From contig JBBCJR010000007.1 of NCBI GenBank assembly GCA_037190805.1, forward strand, positions 62,001 through 126,000: a DNA stretch of 64,000 nucleotides, written 5' to 3'. The notes beneath the pieces are model-generated. The model was not told the DNA's origin, searched no databases, and saw only the letters and a list, made by a program, of their open reading frames with translations. Every line of letters starts with the position of its first letter. Position 1 is the stretch's first letter. Below, piece after piece: positions 18,129-26,624 of the stretch. The stretch comes from JBBCJR01 sp037190805 (GTDB taxonomy: Bacteria > Pseudomonadota > Alphaproteobacteria > Sphingomonadales > Sphingomonadaceae). Made by a program: the position numbers and the translations under genes.

Positions 18129-19004
18129 CTAGCGCCCCGCCGCCCTTGCCGCCTGATTAGCCCAATAAAGCAGCAGGCGGGATCCGTTCTGACTATCATA
18201 GTCGTAGATCGGAGCTCCTGAGGACAGTTGTCGAACGTAGCCTGGCGCCACCTGCGCCAACCATTTGGGCCAGCGTGGCAGCTGCTTCATCATCGTGAAC
18301 ATCTTGTACCAGCCGTCGTCGACATATTGGTAGACGTAGATGCGCCCCTGCTCATCCCTGCCCACCGCCACATAATCGAGCGGATTTGGTCCCCGCGACC
18401 CGTAACACCGCTGGCCGATGCAATAGAGGTGATCAATCCGTACCGCGAAGATGCCATTGCCATTGAGCAGGGACCGGGCGATCTCGAACCGGCACCAAGG
18501 CCGCTCCCAAGTATACTCTCCGGTAAGGACACATGTCGAACTCGTGCCAACGATATTTTTAGCAATCGATCGACGGAGATATTCCTCGTTAATGCTTTTC
18601 TTGCGTTCCCAAAGACTACGATCCTGCACGGTCTTGACCCGCTCACTGTCGATAGGCCTTATCTTGCCGGACTGGCGAACCTGATTGACGCGGTTCACAT
18701 CCGCGTAATGGAAGGAGTAGAAGACACGTCTCACACGCGGGGCTGGCACAGAAACAGTAGCGGGTAGCGCTGCCTGTGGCCGAAGTCCGAACACCCCTCC
18801 TAAGGGGCTCGACTGCGGGGCCGCTCCGAACAGCTTTTCCAACGCAGGCGTCGTCGGATTATCTTGATATCCGCCCAGGATCCCGGTCGGCGGCGGCCTG
18901 AGGAGCCGGCCCAGCGCGTTTTCTTGCGCTGGAGGGGCTGGCTTCGGCGGAGTGCTCAACGCGCGAAGAATCTGGTCGAGGAAGTCGTTCGGATCTCCAT
19001 TCAT
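18129..19004 (-). CDS. TIR-like domain protein (MTH538/ThsB-related)
   Basis: A 291-residue soluble protein. Residues 1-90 are a proline-rich, probably disordered leader. A TIR-like fold starts at VFYSFHYAD (94-102), continues through SLWERKKSINEEYLRRSI and TCVLTGEYTWERPWCRFEI, where Glu174 sits at the usual catalytic position, and ends near NGIFAVRIDHL. The pattern matches the MTH538-type TIR found in ThsB of Thoeris defence. A C-terminal extension has NPLDYVAVG. It overlaps the upstream membrane-protein gene by 146 bases in another frame. A role as NAD-consuming or signal-producing immune protein is inferred from family and from the convergent GTPase operon. Confidence 0.8.
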   Translation of the reverse strand: MNGDPNDFLDQILRALSTPPKPAPPAQENALGRLLRPPPTGILGGYQDNPTTPALEKLFGAAPQSSPLGGVFGLRPQAALPATVSVPAPRVRRVFYSFHYADVNRVNQVRQSGKIRPIDSERVKTVQDRSLWERKKSINEEYLRRSIAKNIVGTSSTCVLTGEYTWERPWCRFEIARSLLNGNGIFAVRIDHLYCIGQRCYGSRGPNPLDYVAVGRDEQGRIYVYQYVDDGWYKMFTMMKQLPRWPKWLAQVAPGYVRQLSSGAPIYDYDSQNGSRLLLYWANQAARAAGR

Positions 19005-19422
19005 TGTTCAGGCCATACCAGATGAAGAATGCGCAGGCGAACAAAACCGGACCATAGAATAGCCAATTAGACTTGCTGTTGATTGCTCTCCTTTTGTCGC
19101 CCGGTTTAGCGGATGGCTCAATCTTAAAATCGCTTGCTCGACTCAAATCGCGGGCGGCAACCTCATCGTAAAGGGTACGAAAACGAACCTCCAAGGTCAT
19201 GTAATAGCTATCGACCAAGAACAACGTGACTGTGGAGATCATGGCAATGACGCCGAGCTGGGCGGCGTTGGCCTGGAGGGAGATGGCGGCAAGACCCGCA
19301 AGGATCGTAATCGTGAATGTCTTCGCACTGGCGCTGAACCCCGACATGCGGGTGATGACGCCTTGGATCATGCCCAAATGGGCAACCCGAAGGGCTACGA
19401 GGCTCTCTTCTTTCAATGCCAT
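18859..19422 (-). CDS. Three-TM membrane protein paired with the TIR protein
   Basis: A 187-residue protein with two adjacent hydrophobic helices (about residues 35-75, FTITILAGLAAISL and GVIAMISTVTLFLV), a soluble helical linker, and a third helix (WLFYGPVLFACAFFIWYGL, about 121-139). The start at 19422 has GGGG upstream. The last 48 codons overlap the TIR gene in another phase and look unselected there (odd composition, Arg/Ser/Pro-rich), so the functional protein may end near residue 140. No known family is recognised. The tight pairing with a TIR gene suggests a membrane effector or anchor, as in two-component TIR systems. Confidence 0.65.
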   Translation of the reverse strand: MALKEESLVALRVAHLGMIQGVITRMSGFSASAKTFTITILAGLAAISLQANAAQLGVIAMISTVTLFLVDSYYMTLEVRFRTLYDEVAARDLSRASDFKIEPSAKPGDKRRAINSKSNWLFYGPVLFACAFFIWYGLNNEWRSERLPRPDSSRVEHSAEASPSSARKRAGPAPQAAADRDPGRISR

Positions 19423-19841
19423 GTCCCCGTCTAGTGCGTATTAGGGAGGAATAAAAGGAGCGCACTTCAGCAAAGCAGGCTCGCATCTATACCATTTTGC
19501 CGGGGCCTGCTGGAGAATGCGTACCTTGTGCGATCCAGATGAATGACTGCTGCAGGCAAAGCTAGAATGATCGATTACTTCCAAATTCAGGCACTGCTCG
19601 CGCACCGCACAAGCATTTGCGAACGGCAAGTTTTGGGCGGCAGCCTGATAGCCCGTTGTGACTTAGATTGGGCGCACGCTGCCCACCGTCGCAGGCAAAC
19701 CCAATGTCCGCTTTCAATCACTTTCCCGCAACGGCCGGAACGGCCGACATTAAGGCGCTTTGCCGACGCGCAGGCAGCATCAAGCGAACGACCGCTCGCG
19801 ACCCCATAGCGGCCCCGCTGCAGAAGTGCTTAACTTCAGCG
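19423..19841. other. Intergenic stretch, nothing recognised
   Basis: This stretch lies between the divergent membrane-protein gene (minus) and the lipoprotein gene (plus) and must hold their promoters. An open frame from 19668 is in phase with the lipoprotein, but its first 58 codons lack a plausible N-terminus and are probably not translated. No repeat or RNA gene is seen. Confidence 0.5.
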
Positions 19842-20219
19842 ATGAACCGCTGGGTTTCCTATTCTATCGTTTTTCCGGTCCTTGCGGCGCTGGCGCTGCT
19901 TAGCGGTTGCCATCGGCCCACTTCCGATCCCGTGAAGCTGACGGCGATTGAGACAGAAGCAGTAGCTTTGATGGCGATGCATCCCGCGACGCCTCCCCGG
20001 CACTATACGCGAGTTCCGAAGAACCAATGGCCTGCCACCATCGCAAGCCTTCAGCCGGAACTCGTCACGGTGCACAAATGGGGCGTCGATGTCCTCATCA
20101 AACCCCATTTCGATGGAGGATGGGGCTATCACATCGTCAGACAAAGGCGTGATCTCCCAATGCTCGATGAGTGCTATTTAGAGGTCAGCCATGGCGTGTT
20201 CTGGCACGGCCCGTGTTGA
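19842..20219 (+). CDS. Small lipoprotein of unknown function
   Basis: A 125-residue protein with a lipoprotein signal peptide: MNRWVSYSIVFPVLAALALLSGC, with lipobox LSGC and Cys23 as the lipidation site. The mature part has no hydrophobic segment and contains the motif YHIVRQRRDLP near the end. I do not recognise a family. The start at 19842 was chosen because it begins the signal peptide. It stands alone between the TIR pair and the recombinase cassette, so it may be cargo of the same island. Confidence 0.65.
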   Translation: MNRWVSYSIVFPVLAALALLSGCHRPTSDPVKLTAIETEAVALMAMHPATPPRHYTRVPKNQWPATIASLQPELVTVHKWGVDVLIKPHFDGGWGYHIVRQRRDLPMLDECYLEVSHGVFWHGPC

Positions 20220-20431
20220 TTTGCCGACGACCGCTTTCTACCCAATTCCGGTCGTCTGATCGCTGAACGAGATCGAGCAAGCAGACGGTCCGCTGCCGCG
20301 GCGCTTACGCCGACCTCGCGACGACTGCAATGAAGGCGCTAAGCTGACACGCCGGTTCGCCGATCGGAACGGCCGCTATCCCATCGAGGTTTCCAAAAGC
20401 CGCTGTTCCGGATCGTCCGACATAGCGACCA

Positions 20432-20635
20432 TTAATCGTTGGTAGCCGTGGTGTCTGACCTCACGATCTCTGCTGCCGCAATGAGCGTCCCAGCATTTGC
20501 GACCTGCCCCCGCATGACCGCGAGCTCCGGTACCGTCGGCGGCCTGTCGGCGATGAGCCGCAGGGTGTCGATATCCTCGATAATCATCGCCGCCATGGTG
20601 GCGAGTTGGCTCGCAAGCTGGTCCTGGTCTGTCAT
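20432..20635 (-). CDS. Small hypothetical protein, 67 residues
   Basis: The frame starts with ATG at 20635 (MTDQDQLASQLATMAAMI) and is strongly helical and acidic, without Cys or membrane segments. An in-frame upstream extension exists but its N-terminus looks non-coding. Small proteins of this type sit next to the DUF3489/DUF2924/recombinase cassette in related bacteria, which I infer from memory only. Function unknown. Confidence 0.45.
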   Translation of the reverse strand: MTDQDQLASQLATMAAMIIEDIDTLRLIADRPPTVPELAVMRGQVANAGTLIAAAEIVRSDTTATND

Positions 20636-20836
20636 GCCGACAGCAAGGCTTGAGCCGGGGTGGAAGTCCACCACCAGCTTTTGACCCAGATGTCCGGATC
20701 CGACTAGACTTCGTGCCGTCATCGAGCATTGCTGTTGCCGCGGCGCTGATGTCGCGGCCCTGGGGGAGTGCGGCTCACCGGGGCTTGGGGTCGTGGAAGA
20801 CCGCCATGGTGGCGGTTGCCCACGGAGACTGTGATC

Positions 20837-21094
20837 ATGACCGAGATTGCCGTGCCCACCCCTCGTCGCCGCCTCAAGCCGGCGCCTGTCGAGCCCACCA
20901 CCAAAGCCGCTCTGGTCCGTGACCTGCTAGCGCGCCCGCGGGGCGCCACCCAGGCCGAGGTCAGCGAGGCTACCCGGTGGCTACCCCACACCGTGCGGGC
21001 TCATCTCTCAGGCCTGCGCAAGCGCGGTCACATGATCAGCAAGACAGCGCGTAAAGACGGTGAGACTGCCTATCGGCTGGAGCGTGGGGCATGA
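20837..21094 (+). CDS. DUF3489 domain protein
   Basis: An 85-residue basic protein with a winged-helix-like core: KAALVRDLLARPRGATQAEVSEATRW, then HTVRAHLSGLRKRGHMI and KDGETAYRL. This matches DUF3489, a small putative DNA-binding family almost always found in front of DUF2924 and a serine recombinase. The start at 20837 follows the GGAG-containing cacggagactg. It overlaps the next gene by four bases (ATGA). Its likely role is regulating or assisting the recombinase. Confidence 0.85.
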   Translation: MTEIAVPTPRRRLKPAPVEPTTKAALVRDLLARPRGATQAEVSEATRWLPHTVRAHLSGLRKRGHMISKTARKDGETAYRLERGA

Positions 21095-21501
21095 ACCTCG
21101 CTGAGGACCTGGTAAGGCTGAAGACCATGTCCCCCGTGCAGTTGCGCGCTAAATGGGAAGTGGTGGTCCGTTCGCCTGTGCCGAAGGTCAGCGACGGCAT
21201 GCTGCGCATGGCGCTTGGCTATGAGCTTCAAGCCCAGGCGCTGGGCGGGCTATCCCGCGAGGCCCGTCGCGTGCTCGACGAACGGACGAGTGGACGGCGG
21301 CGCACAATGCCAGTGTCACCCGGCACCCGACTCGCTCGAGAATGGAACGGCACCGTCCATATTGTCACGATCGCCGAAGATGGGGGCATTCTCTGGAATG
21401 AACGTCGTTGGCGCAGCCTCAGCGAGGTTGCCCGTGCAATCACCGGGACACGATGGTCAGGGCCGTTGTTCTTCGGCCTCAAAGAAGGTCAGGCTCGATG
21501 A
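21091..21501 (+). CDS. DUF2924 domain protein
   Basis: A 136-residue protein matching DUF2924. Landmarks are LRAKWEVVVRSPVP, LRMALGYELQAQALGGLS, PGTRLAREWNGTVHIVTI and a C-terminal stretch GGILWNERRWRSLSEVARAITGTRWSGPLFFGL. The last part resembles the RAMA-like fold, often tied to DNA recognition. It overlaps DUF3489 upstream and the serine-recombinase gene downstream by four bases each, so the three form one translationally coupled unit. Confidence 0.85.
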   Translation: MNLAEDLVRLKTMSPVQLRAKWEVVVRSPVPKVSDGMLRMALGYELQAQALGGLSREARRVLDERTSGRRRTMPVSPGTRLAREWNGTVHIVTIAEDGGILWNERRWRSLSEVARAITGTRWSGPLFFGLKEGQAR

Positions 21502-23186
21502 GCAAGGTGCGCTGCGCCATCTATACCCGTAAGTCGAGCGAGGAGGGGTTGGAGCAGGATTTCAACTCGCTCCATGCTCAACGCGAAGCCTGTGCCGCTT
21601 ATGTTATGAGCCAGGCGAGCCACGGCTGGTCGCTGCTCCCAGATCATTATGACGATGGCGGGGTTTCGGGCGGGACGCTCCAGCGCCCCGCCCTTCAGCG
21701 CCTGCTCACCGACATCAGCGCAGGCAAGGTCGATATCATTGTCGTCTACAAGATCGATCGCCTGACGCGTTCACTGATGGATTTTTCGACACTTGTTCAA
21801 GCGTTCGACACTGCCAGCGTCTCATTCGTCTCGGTGACGCAGTCATTCAATACCACCACCAGCATGGGACGTCTGACGCTCAACATGCTGTTGTCATTTG
21901 CTCAGTTCGAGCGCGAGGTCACCGCGGAGCGCATCCGCGACAAGATCGCTGCCTCGAAAGCCAAAGGCATGTGGATGGGCGGTGTTCCGCCCATCGGCTA
22001 CAAGCCGGCCGGGCGCACCCTTGAGATCATCGACGACCATGCCGCTACCGTGCGGCTGATCTTCGAACGCTATCTCGAACTCGATTCGGTTCGCGAACTG
22101 CAGCAGAATCTGACAGCCAAACGCATCTTTACCCCCGTTCGTCACACCGCCAACGGACGCAAGTTCGGAGGCATTCCGTTCAGCCGAGGCCAACTCTACC
22201 CGATGCTCAACAACCGCATCTATCTCGGCGAGATTGATCATAAGGGCAAAATCTACCCAGGACAGCATCCCGCGATCATCGCTCGAGAGCTCTGGGATCG
22301 GGTACAACAGAAGCTTGTTGACCGGACAAACGCTCCTCGCGCCAAGCCGCGGGCTGCCCATCCCAGCCTCCTCGCTGGATTGGTGTTTGATCCTGAAGGG
22401 CAGGCAATGGTTGCGGCTCACGCCTGCAAAGGGACGCGACGATACCGCTACTATGTGAGCAGAGGTCTCCAGCATCGCCATGAGCAGCTTGAGGGGCCGG
22501 GCCTCCGCATCCCTGCCCGCGAGATCGAAAGCGCGGTGATCGAACGGCTTTCCAGTGCGCTCAGCGAACCGCTGACATTTCTCGTCAACGCCGACCTGCC
22601 GCTCGATGGCATTGACCTTGCGACGATACAGTTGAGATCAGGCAAGTTGGCCACGCAGATTCGGCTGGGCCAATCTGAGATCATCCGTCCATTCATTGCG
22701 GCGGTTCGCATCGATGCCGAGAACGCACGTTTACAACTGTCCGCAGCGGCGATCGCTACTGCCTTGGGTATCCACATTTCCAATGATGATCGGTTGATCG
22801 ACCTCCATCTGGATGCGAAATTGTCCCGATCCGGAAGGGCAATGCGGCTGGTCCAGGCCGATGGGCAGCGCACAGGCGGGGCGGCTGTAGACGAATCGTT
22901 GATAAAATTGATCTCCAAGGGGCGGGGCTGGTGGATTCGCCTGAAAGCGGGCGATATTCACGTCGCAGCGCTTGCGCGCGAGGCGGGTGTCTCGCGATCC
23001 TACCTCTCGAACGTTCTTCGTATGGCCTTTCTCTCTCCACGCCTTGTGGAAATGATCGTTGCAGGAAAACAGCCCGCTGGACTGACCGCCCAGCAACTGA
23101 TGCGAATGAGCATTCCGATTTGCTGGCATGATCAACTCGCCCTCACCGACCCGCGGTCGCCAGCGCCTGCTCCAAAAGACGCTTAG
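21498..23186 (+). CDS. Large serine recombinase
   Basis: A 562-residue site-specific recombinase. The resolvase domain runs from residue 3: AIYTRKSSEEG with the nucleophile Ser in the RKSS stretch, DDGGVSGG, VYKIDRLTRSL and FEREVTAERIRDKIAASK. A recombinase domain follows (GGVPPIGYK, YPMLNNRIYLGEI), then a zinc-ribbon-like region with weak Cys content and a C-terminal helix-turn-helix (HVAALAREAGVSRSYLSNVLRMAFLSP). The start at 21498 overlaps the DUF2924 stop. It likely integrates or excises the surrounding island. A tRNA-Gln gene lies 490 bases downstream with its 3' end facing the cassette. Confidence 0.92.
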   Translation: MSKVRCAIYTRKSSEEGLEQDFNSLHAQREACAAYVMSQASHGWSLLPDHYDDGGVSGGTLQRPALQRLLTDISAGKVDIIVVYKIDRLTRSLMDFSTLVQAFDTASVSFVSVTQSFNTTTSMGRLTLNMLLSFAQFEREVTAERIRDKIAASKAKGMWMGGVPPIGYKPAGRTLEIIDDHAATVRLIFERYLELDSVRELQQNLTAKRIFTPVRHTANGRKFGGIPFSRGQLYPMLNNRIYLGEIDHKGKIYPGQHPAIIARELWDRVQQKLVDRTNAPRAKPRAAHPSLLAGLVFDPEGQAMVAAHACKGTRRYRYYVSRGLQHRHEQLEGPGLRIPAREIESAVIERLSSALSEPLTFLVNADLPLDGIDLATIQLRSGKLATQIRLGQSEIIRPFIAAVRIDAENARLQLSAAAIATALGIHISNDDRLIDLHLDAKLSRSGRAMRLVQADGQRTGGAAVDESLIKLISKGRGWWIRLKAGDIHVAALAREAGVSRSYLSNVLRMAFLSPRLVEMIVAGKQPAGLTAQQLMRMSIPICWHDQLALTDPRSPAPAPKDA

Positions 23187-23676
23187 CCGAATGGGCGAAG
23201 CTGACGCCCGAACTCCTCAGCTTCCATTCAGCTGGAAACCTGCCGGCTCAACCATGGCATGGCTGCTTCGGTCTCCCCATAACTTAGCGGAGAGTTGGGC
23301 CTTAGGCCGAGTGTCAACCACTGCGGAGCCCGACGGAGAAAGGACCCGAAACCTCAGAGAAGCTACTCCACCTTCGTTCTCTGTGGTTGACGATCACACG
23401 CCGCGGCCCGCAAATCTGCGCGGTTTTAGGGACAGCCCCCGAAATCAACATACACTCACGGACTTGGTGGCTGGCAAGCAGTCATTCGAACCTTCGCATG
23501 ACACAGGCCTCGCAACCCCCGGACAGCGCCCGACTAAATTGCTCCATTTCCAATCGGAGAATAGCGCACCCCAGATCCACCGCTGAACCCCTCGGCGTCA
23601 ACCACGGAGAACGTCATGCGATGGTTCGAATCTCTTTCGGGCATTTAAATATTTTCATTGCAAAACAATGACTTAC
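23187..23676. other. Non-coding stretch between recombinase and tRNA-Gln
   Basis: About 490 bases with no frame that I can support as a gene. Open frames here overlap each other and the recombinase end and look like chance. Base composition falls near 23640-23670 (AT-rich), just before the tRNA. If the recombinase uses an attachment site, it is probably here, but no clear repeat is visible. Confidence 0.5.
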
Positions 23677-23751
23677 TGGCTGGGGCGGCAGGATTCGAAC
23701 CTGCGCATGCCGGTACCAAAAACCGGTGCCTTACCGCTTGGCTACGCCCCA
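23677..23751 (-). tRNA. tRNA-Gln (anticodon TTG)
   Basis: The minus strand folds into a standard cloverleaf: acceptor TGGGGCG pairing with CGCCCCA, discriminator G, encoded CCA, T-loop GTTCGAATC, and an anticodon loop TTTTGGT giving anticodon TTG. Length is 75 bases including CCA. Confidence 0.95.
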
Positions 23752-23763
23752 ACAGGTGGGCGC

Positions 23764-24822
23764 TTATAAACCGGATTGGCCGGGTTGGAAGCCCTCCGCG
23801 CGATCGGCGCGCACACCGACGATCAGGGTGATGAGGTAGCCGGCCGCGGTCAGCGCCAGCATTGCCACGGTCAGTTCGGGCATCACAAGGGCGATGACAT
23901 TGGGAACGCTGACGAGCAGAAGATAGACGACCAGCCCCCCGGGCCAGCCCCAGCGATGGGCGAGATGATGATGATAATGATCCCGGTCGGGCGCGAATGG
24001 AGACCGGCCGCGGCTGACCCGCACGGTGATCAGCCTTATGGTGTCGATCACCGGCACGGCGAACAGCAGGGCGATCCGATCCGCCGGCAGAAGGTCGAAG
24101 GCATGGCTATAGGCGTAGATGCCGGCCAACCCCACCAGAGCCGACAAGGCGTAGCTGCCGCTGTCGCCCAGAAACAGCCGGCTGGTCATGTTGAACGGCA
24201 GCAGCGCGGCGAGAGCGCCGATCACCGCCGCCAGCACCGGCTGCGCTCCGGCGCCGATGCTTGGAAACAATATCACCATCCACAGCAATGACAGGCTGAT
24301 CACTAGTCCGTTCTTGCCGTCGGCCATATTCACCGCGTTGAGCAGTCCAACGAGGCAGATCAGCGTGAACACACCGCTGAAACCACCCAGAAGGATCAGG
24401 TGATCGGCGGTGCTGAACCTCAGAAAATCGAGGGCAAAATCCGGGGAAGCCGCAACCATCGCCGCAAGCACGACGATGCCGCCGGCAAGCCGGAAACGGG
24501 CGCTGAGGCCGAAGCGGTCGTCGGCCATGCCGACAAGCCCCATAGTGATCACGCAAACCCCGAGCCAGGTGAGGTGCTGGCTCACCGGCCGATCGACCCC
24601 GGCCTGGGCAAGCGCCAGTCCGACCCCGATCAGAGTTGCCGTGATGACGGCAAGCCCTCCGACCAACGGAGTAACGCCCGCATGGCGCTTGCGTCCGCCC
24701 AGAACGTCGGGAAAATCCAGCAGGCCAAGCCAGTGCCCCAGCCGATTCGCTCCGAAGCCGACGGCTCCTCCGACACATAGGCCGCAGGCAAGCGCCAGAA
24801 AGATTGTGACATGAACAGACAT
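23764..24822 (-). CDS. Polyprenyl-phosphate N-acetylhexosamine-1-phosphate transferase (WecA/MraY family)
   Basis: A 352-residue inner-membrane enzyme with about ten hydrophobic helices that transfers a sugar-1-phosphate from a UDP-sugar to undecaprenyl phosphate, starting an O-antigen, exopolysaccharide or similar glycan. Family motifs are MADDRFG (acidic pair at 101-102), NAVNMADGKNG, FLGDSGS and a C-terminal histidine cluster DRDHYHHHLAHRWG. It is divergent from a UDP-sugar 4-epimerase-like gene, which fits a glycan-synthesis locus. It ends 12 bases from tRNA-Gln. WecA-like rather than MraY-like by the histidine motif and the lack of UDP-MurNAc-specific segments. Confidence 0.85.
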   Translation of the reverse strand: MSVHVTIFLALACGLCVGGAVGFGANRLGHWLGLLDFPDVLGGRKRHAGVTPLVGGLAVITATLIGVGLALAQAGVDRPVSQHLTWLGVCVITMGLVGMADDRFGLSARFRLAGGIVVLAAMVAASPDFALDFLRFSTADHLILLGGFSGVFTLICLVGLLNAVNMADGKNGLVISLSLLWMVILFPSIGAGAQPVLAAVIGALAALLPFNMTSRLFLGDSGSYALSALVGLAGIYAYSHAFDLLPADRIALLFAVPVIDTIRLITVRVSRGRSPFAPDRDHYHHHLAHRWGWPGGLVVYLLLVSVPNVIALVMPELTVAMLALTAAGYLITLIVGVRADRAEGFQPGQSGL

Positions 24823-24955
24823 GGACGACTCTCTAGCGAGGAGCAGTCAACCGGGCGAGAGGCAAGATTGTCTGCTGGCGCGGCTTCGGCTACCGCCTCG
24901 CTGACGGCGTATCGACGCGTCGTCTTCCGTTTCCTTTTTCCAAGGAATGCTTTCG

Positions 24956-25954
24956 ATGCCGACAACCCTTGTCACCGGCGCGGCCGGCTTCATCGGACGC
25001 CATGTCGCCGATCATCTTCTGGCACGCGGCGAAACCGTGATCGGCATCGACAATCTGAACGATTATTATTCGGTCCAGCTGAAACGCGACCGTCTCGCCG
25101 ATCTCACGGCGCGTTACACGGACTTCCGCAACATCGAGGTCGATTTCGGCGATGGAAATGCCCTCGATCGCGCCCTTGAAGGGGTCGCGTTCGACCGCAT
25201 CGTCCACCTCGGCGCACAGGCCGGCGTTCGTTATTCGATAGAGAACCCCCGCGCCTACGTTCATTCGAACCTCAGCGGCCATGTCAACCTGCTGGAGGTG
25301 GCGCGAGCGCGGCGGGTGGGGCACATGGTCTATGCGTCCTCGTCATCCGTCTACGGCGGCAACACCAGCCTGCCGTTCCGGGTCGAGGATCGGGTCGACC
25401 GGCCGCTGTCGCTCTATGCAGCGACAAAGAAGGCGGACGAACTGATGAGCGAGACCTACGCCCATCTCTATCGCCTGCCGCAGACCGGCCTGCGCTTCTT
25501 CACCGTCTATGGCCCGTGGGGCCGCCCCGACATGGCGATGTGGCTGTTCGCCGAGGCGATCCTGACCGGGCGGCCGATCAAGGTGTTCAACGCCGGCGAC
25601 ATGCGGCGCGATTTCACCTACATCGACGATATCGTCGCCGGCATCATCGCCGCGCTCGACAACCCGCCTCCCGATGACGGTGAGGAAAAGGCGGGCGGCA
25701 GCCGCACCCCCCATCGGCTCTACAATATCGGCAACAGTCGATCGGAAGAGCTGACCGCGATGATCGACCTGATCGAGCAGGCCTGCGGGCGCAAGGCGGT
25801 GCGCGAACTGCTGCCGATGCAGGCCGGGGACGTCGCCGACACCTTCGCCGACGTCAGCGCCATCGCCAATGATCTCGGCTATGCGCCGACGACACCGATC
25901 AGCGTCGGCGTGCCGCGTTTTGTGGACTGGTTCCGGGCCTATAAGGGACTTTAA
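24956..25954 (+). CDS. NAD-dependent epimerase (UDP-glucuronate 4-epimerase-like)
   Basis: A 332-residue short-chain dehydrogenase-type sugar epimerase. The NAD-binding GAAGFIG motif lies at about residues 8-14 and GIDNLNDYYS follows the second strand, as in UDP-glucuronate/galacturonate 4-epimerases. The catalytic pattern is SSSSVYGG with YAATKKADE. The HLGAQAGVRYSIENP and FFTVYGPWGRPDMA segments also fit that subfamily. The start is placed at 24956 because AAGGA lies nine bases upstream; the ATG at 24947 touches that site. It probably supplies UDP-galacturonate for surface glycans, with the divergent transferase gene. Confidence 0.88.
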   Translation: MPTTLVTGAAGFIGRHVADHLLARGETVIGIDNLNDYYSVQLKRDRLADLTARYTDFRNIEVDFGDGNALDRALEGVAFDRIVHLGAQAGVRYSIENPRAYVHSNLSGHVNLLEVARARRVGHMVYASSSSVYGGNTSLPFRVEDRVDRPLSLYAATKKADELMSETYAHLYRLPQTGLRFFTVYGPWGRPDMAMWLFAEAILTGRPIKVFNAGDMRRDFTYIDDIVAGIIAALDNPPPDDGEEKAGGSRTPHRLYNIGNSRSEELTAMIDLIEQACGRKAVRELLPMQAGDVADTFADVSAIANDLGYAPTTPISVGVPRFVDWFRAYKGL

Positions 25955-26118
25955 GAACCGATCCGGGCTTTGCGAAATCAGTAGCTGAGCCCGGCCCTGC
26001 GCTCGGTAGCCGGCCTAGGGGACGTGAACAAATTTCTAGTCGGTGAACACCCGCTTCGAAGTAGCACACTGAGGGCTGTGAAAGACCGCAATTGGGTGGA
26101 AAGCGGACGCCCGCTAGC

Positions 26119-26502
26119 TCACACGCCGACGTTCTCGGTGAACGTGCCAAACACGCCCATCACAACTGACAGAGCTAGGGTAGTCAGCACCATTTCACCA
26201 AAAGTGAAGTCGGTTCCGGAAACAGCCTCTATGCCAATCATAAGCGGAAATATGATCCATCCGAGAACGAAATACAGAGCACCCCGCTTCGGGTTGAAGT
26301 TCCATGTCTTCTGTGGGAAATTTTTCCGGTCATAGAAGGTAGCAAATAGCGATGCGCATAATGCCAGGGCATAAGCCAACCTCCATCCTATCCCCCACTC
26401 GTCTTGCGAAATCTCTGGCACGTAGCGGCTAGCCAAACCGAGCACCAGGAGCAGTCCAAGCGCGAGGGAACCCATAAGTTTGCGCCTGTTCAAGCCATTC
26501 AT
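26119..26502 (-). CDS. Small membrane protein of unknown function
   Basis: A 127-residue protein with four hydrophobic segments: LMGSLALGLLLVLGL near the start, WRLAYALALCASLFATF, ALYFVLGWIIFPLMIGI and MVLTTLALSVVMGVFGTF. The start at 26502 (MNGLNRRK) precedes a typical short cytoplasmic stretch; the longer frame adds 11 residues. Codon use is clearly more AT-rich than in the flanking genes, so it may be acquired. It is separate from metW (122 bases) and I do not recognise a family. Confidence 0.6.
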   Translation of the reverse strand: MNGLNRRKLMGSLALGLLLVLGLASRYVPEISQDEWGIGWRLAYALALCASLFATFYDRKNFPQKTWNFNPKRGALYFVLGWIIFPLMIGIEAVSGTDFTFGEMVLTTLALSVVMGVFGTFTENVGV

Positions 26503-26624
26503 CCCATAGTGACATCTTAGCCAAGGTCGCACCACAAACGAATGTCCGCAATGGGGCCGTCTCCGGACAGTCCGATTTCCACGGAGCCCAGTGGGCAGCG
26601 GTCAATCGAATTTGTCCACGCCGT

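Larger units (their letters stand above)
20837..23676 (+). mobile_element. Recombinase cassette adjoining tRNA-Gln (putative island end)
   Basis: DUF3489, DUF2924 and the serine recombinase form a compact module ending close to the 3' end of tRNA-Gln. The sequence beyond the tRNA reads as core chromosome and the DNA to its left carries defence-like genes and gene remnants. This is the layout of a genomic island end. I found no second copy of the tRNA 3' end in the window by eye, so the attachment sites are not defined. Confidence 0.45.

Noticed and set aside
23128..23586. 152-codon frame after the recombinase
   Set aside because: It overlaps the recombinase end in another phase, its sequence has no recognisable pattern, and no ribosome-binding site was found.
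9339..23676. Direct repeat of the tRNA-Gln 3' end as the second attachment site
   Set aside because: No copy of the tRNA 3' segment was found to the left by eye. The island limits therefore remain undefined.
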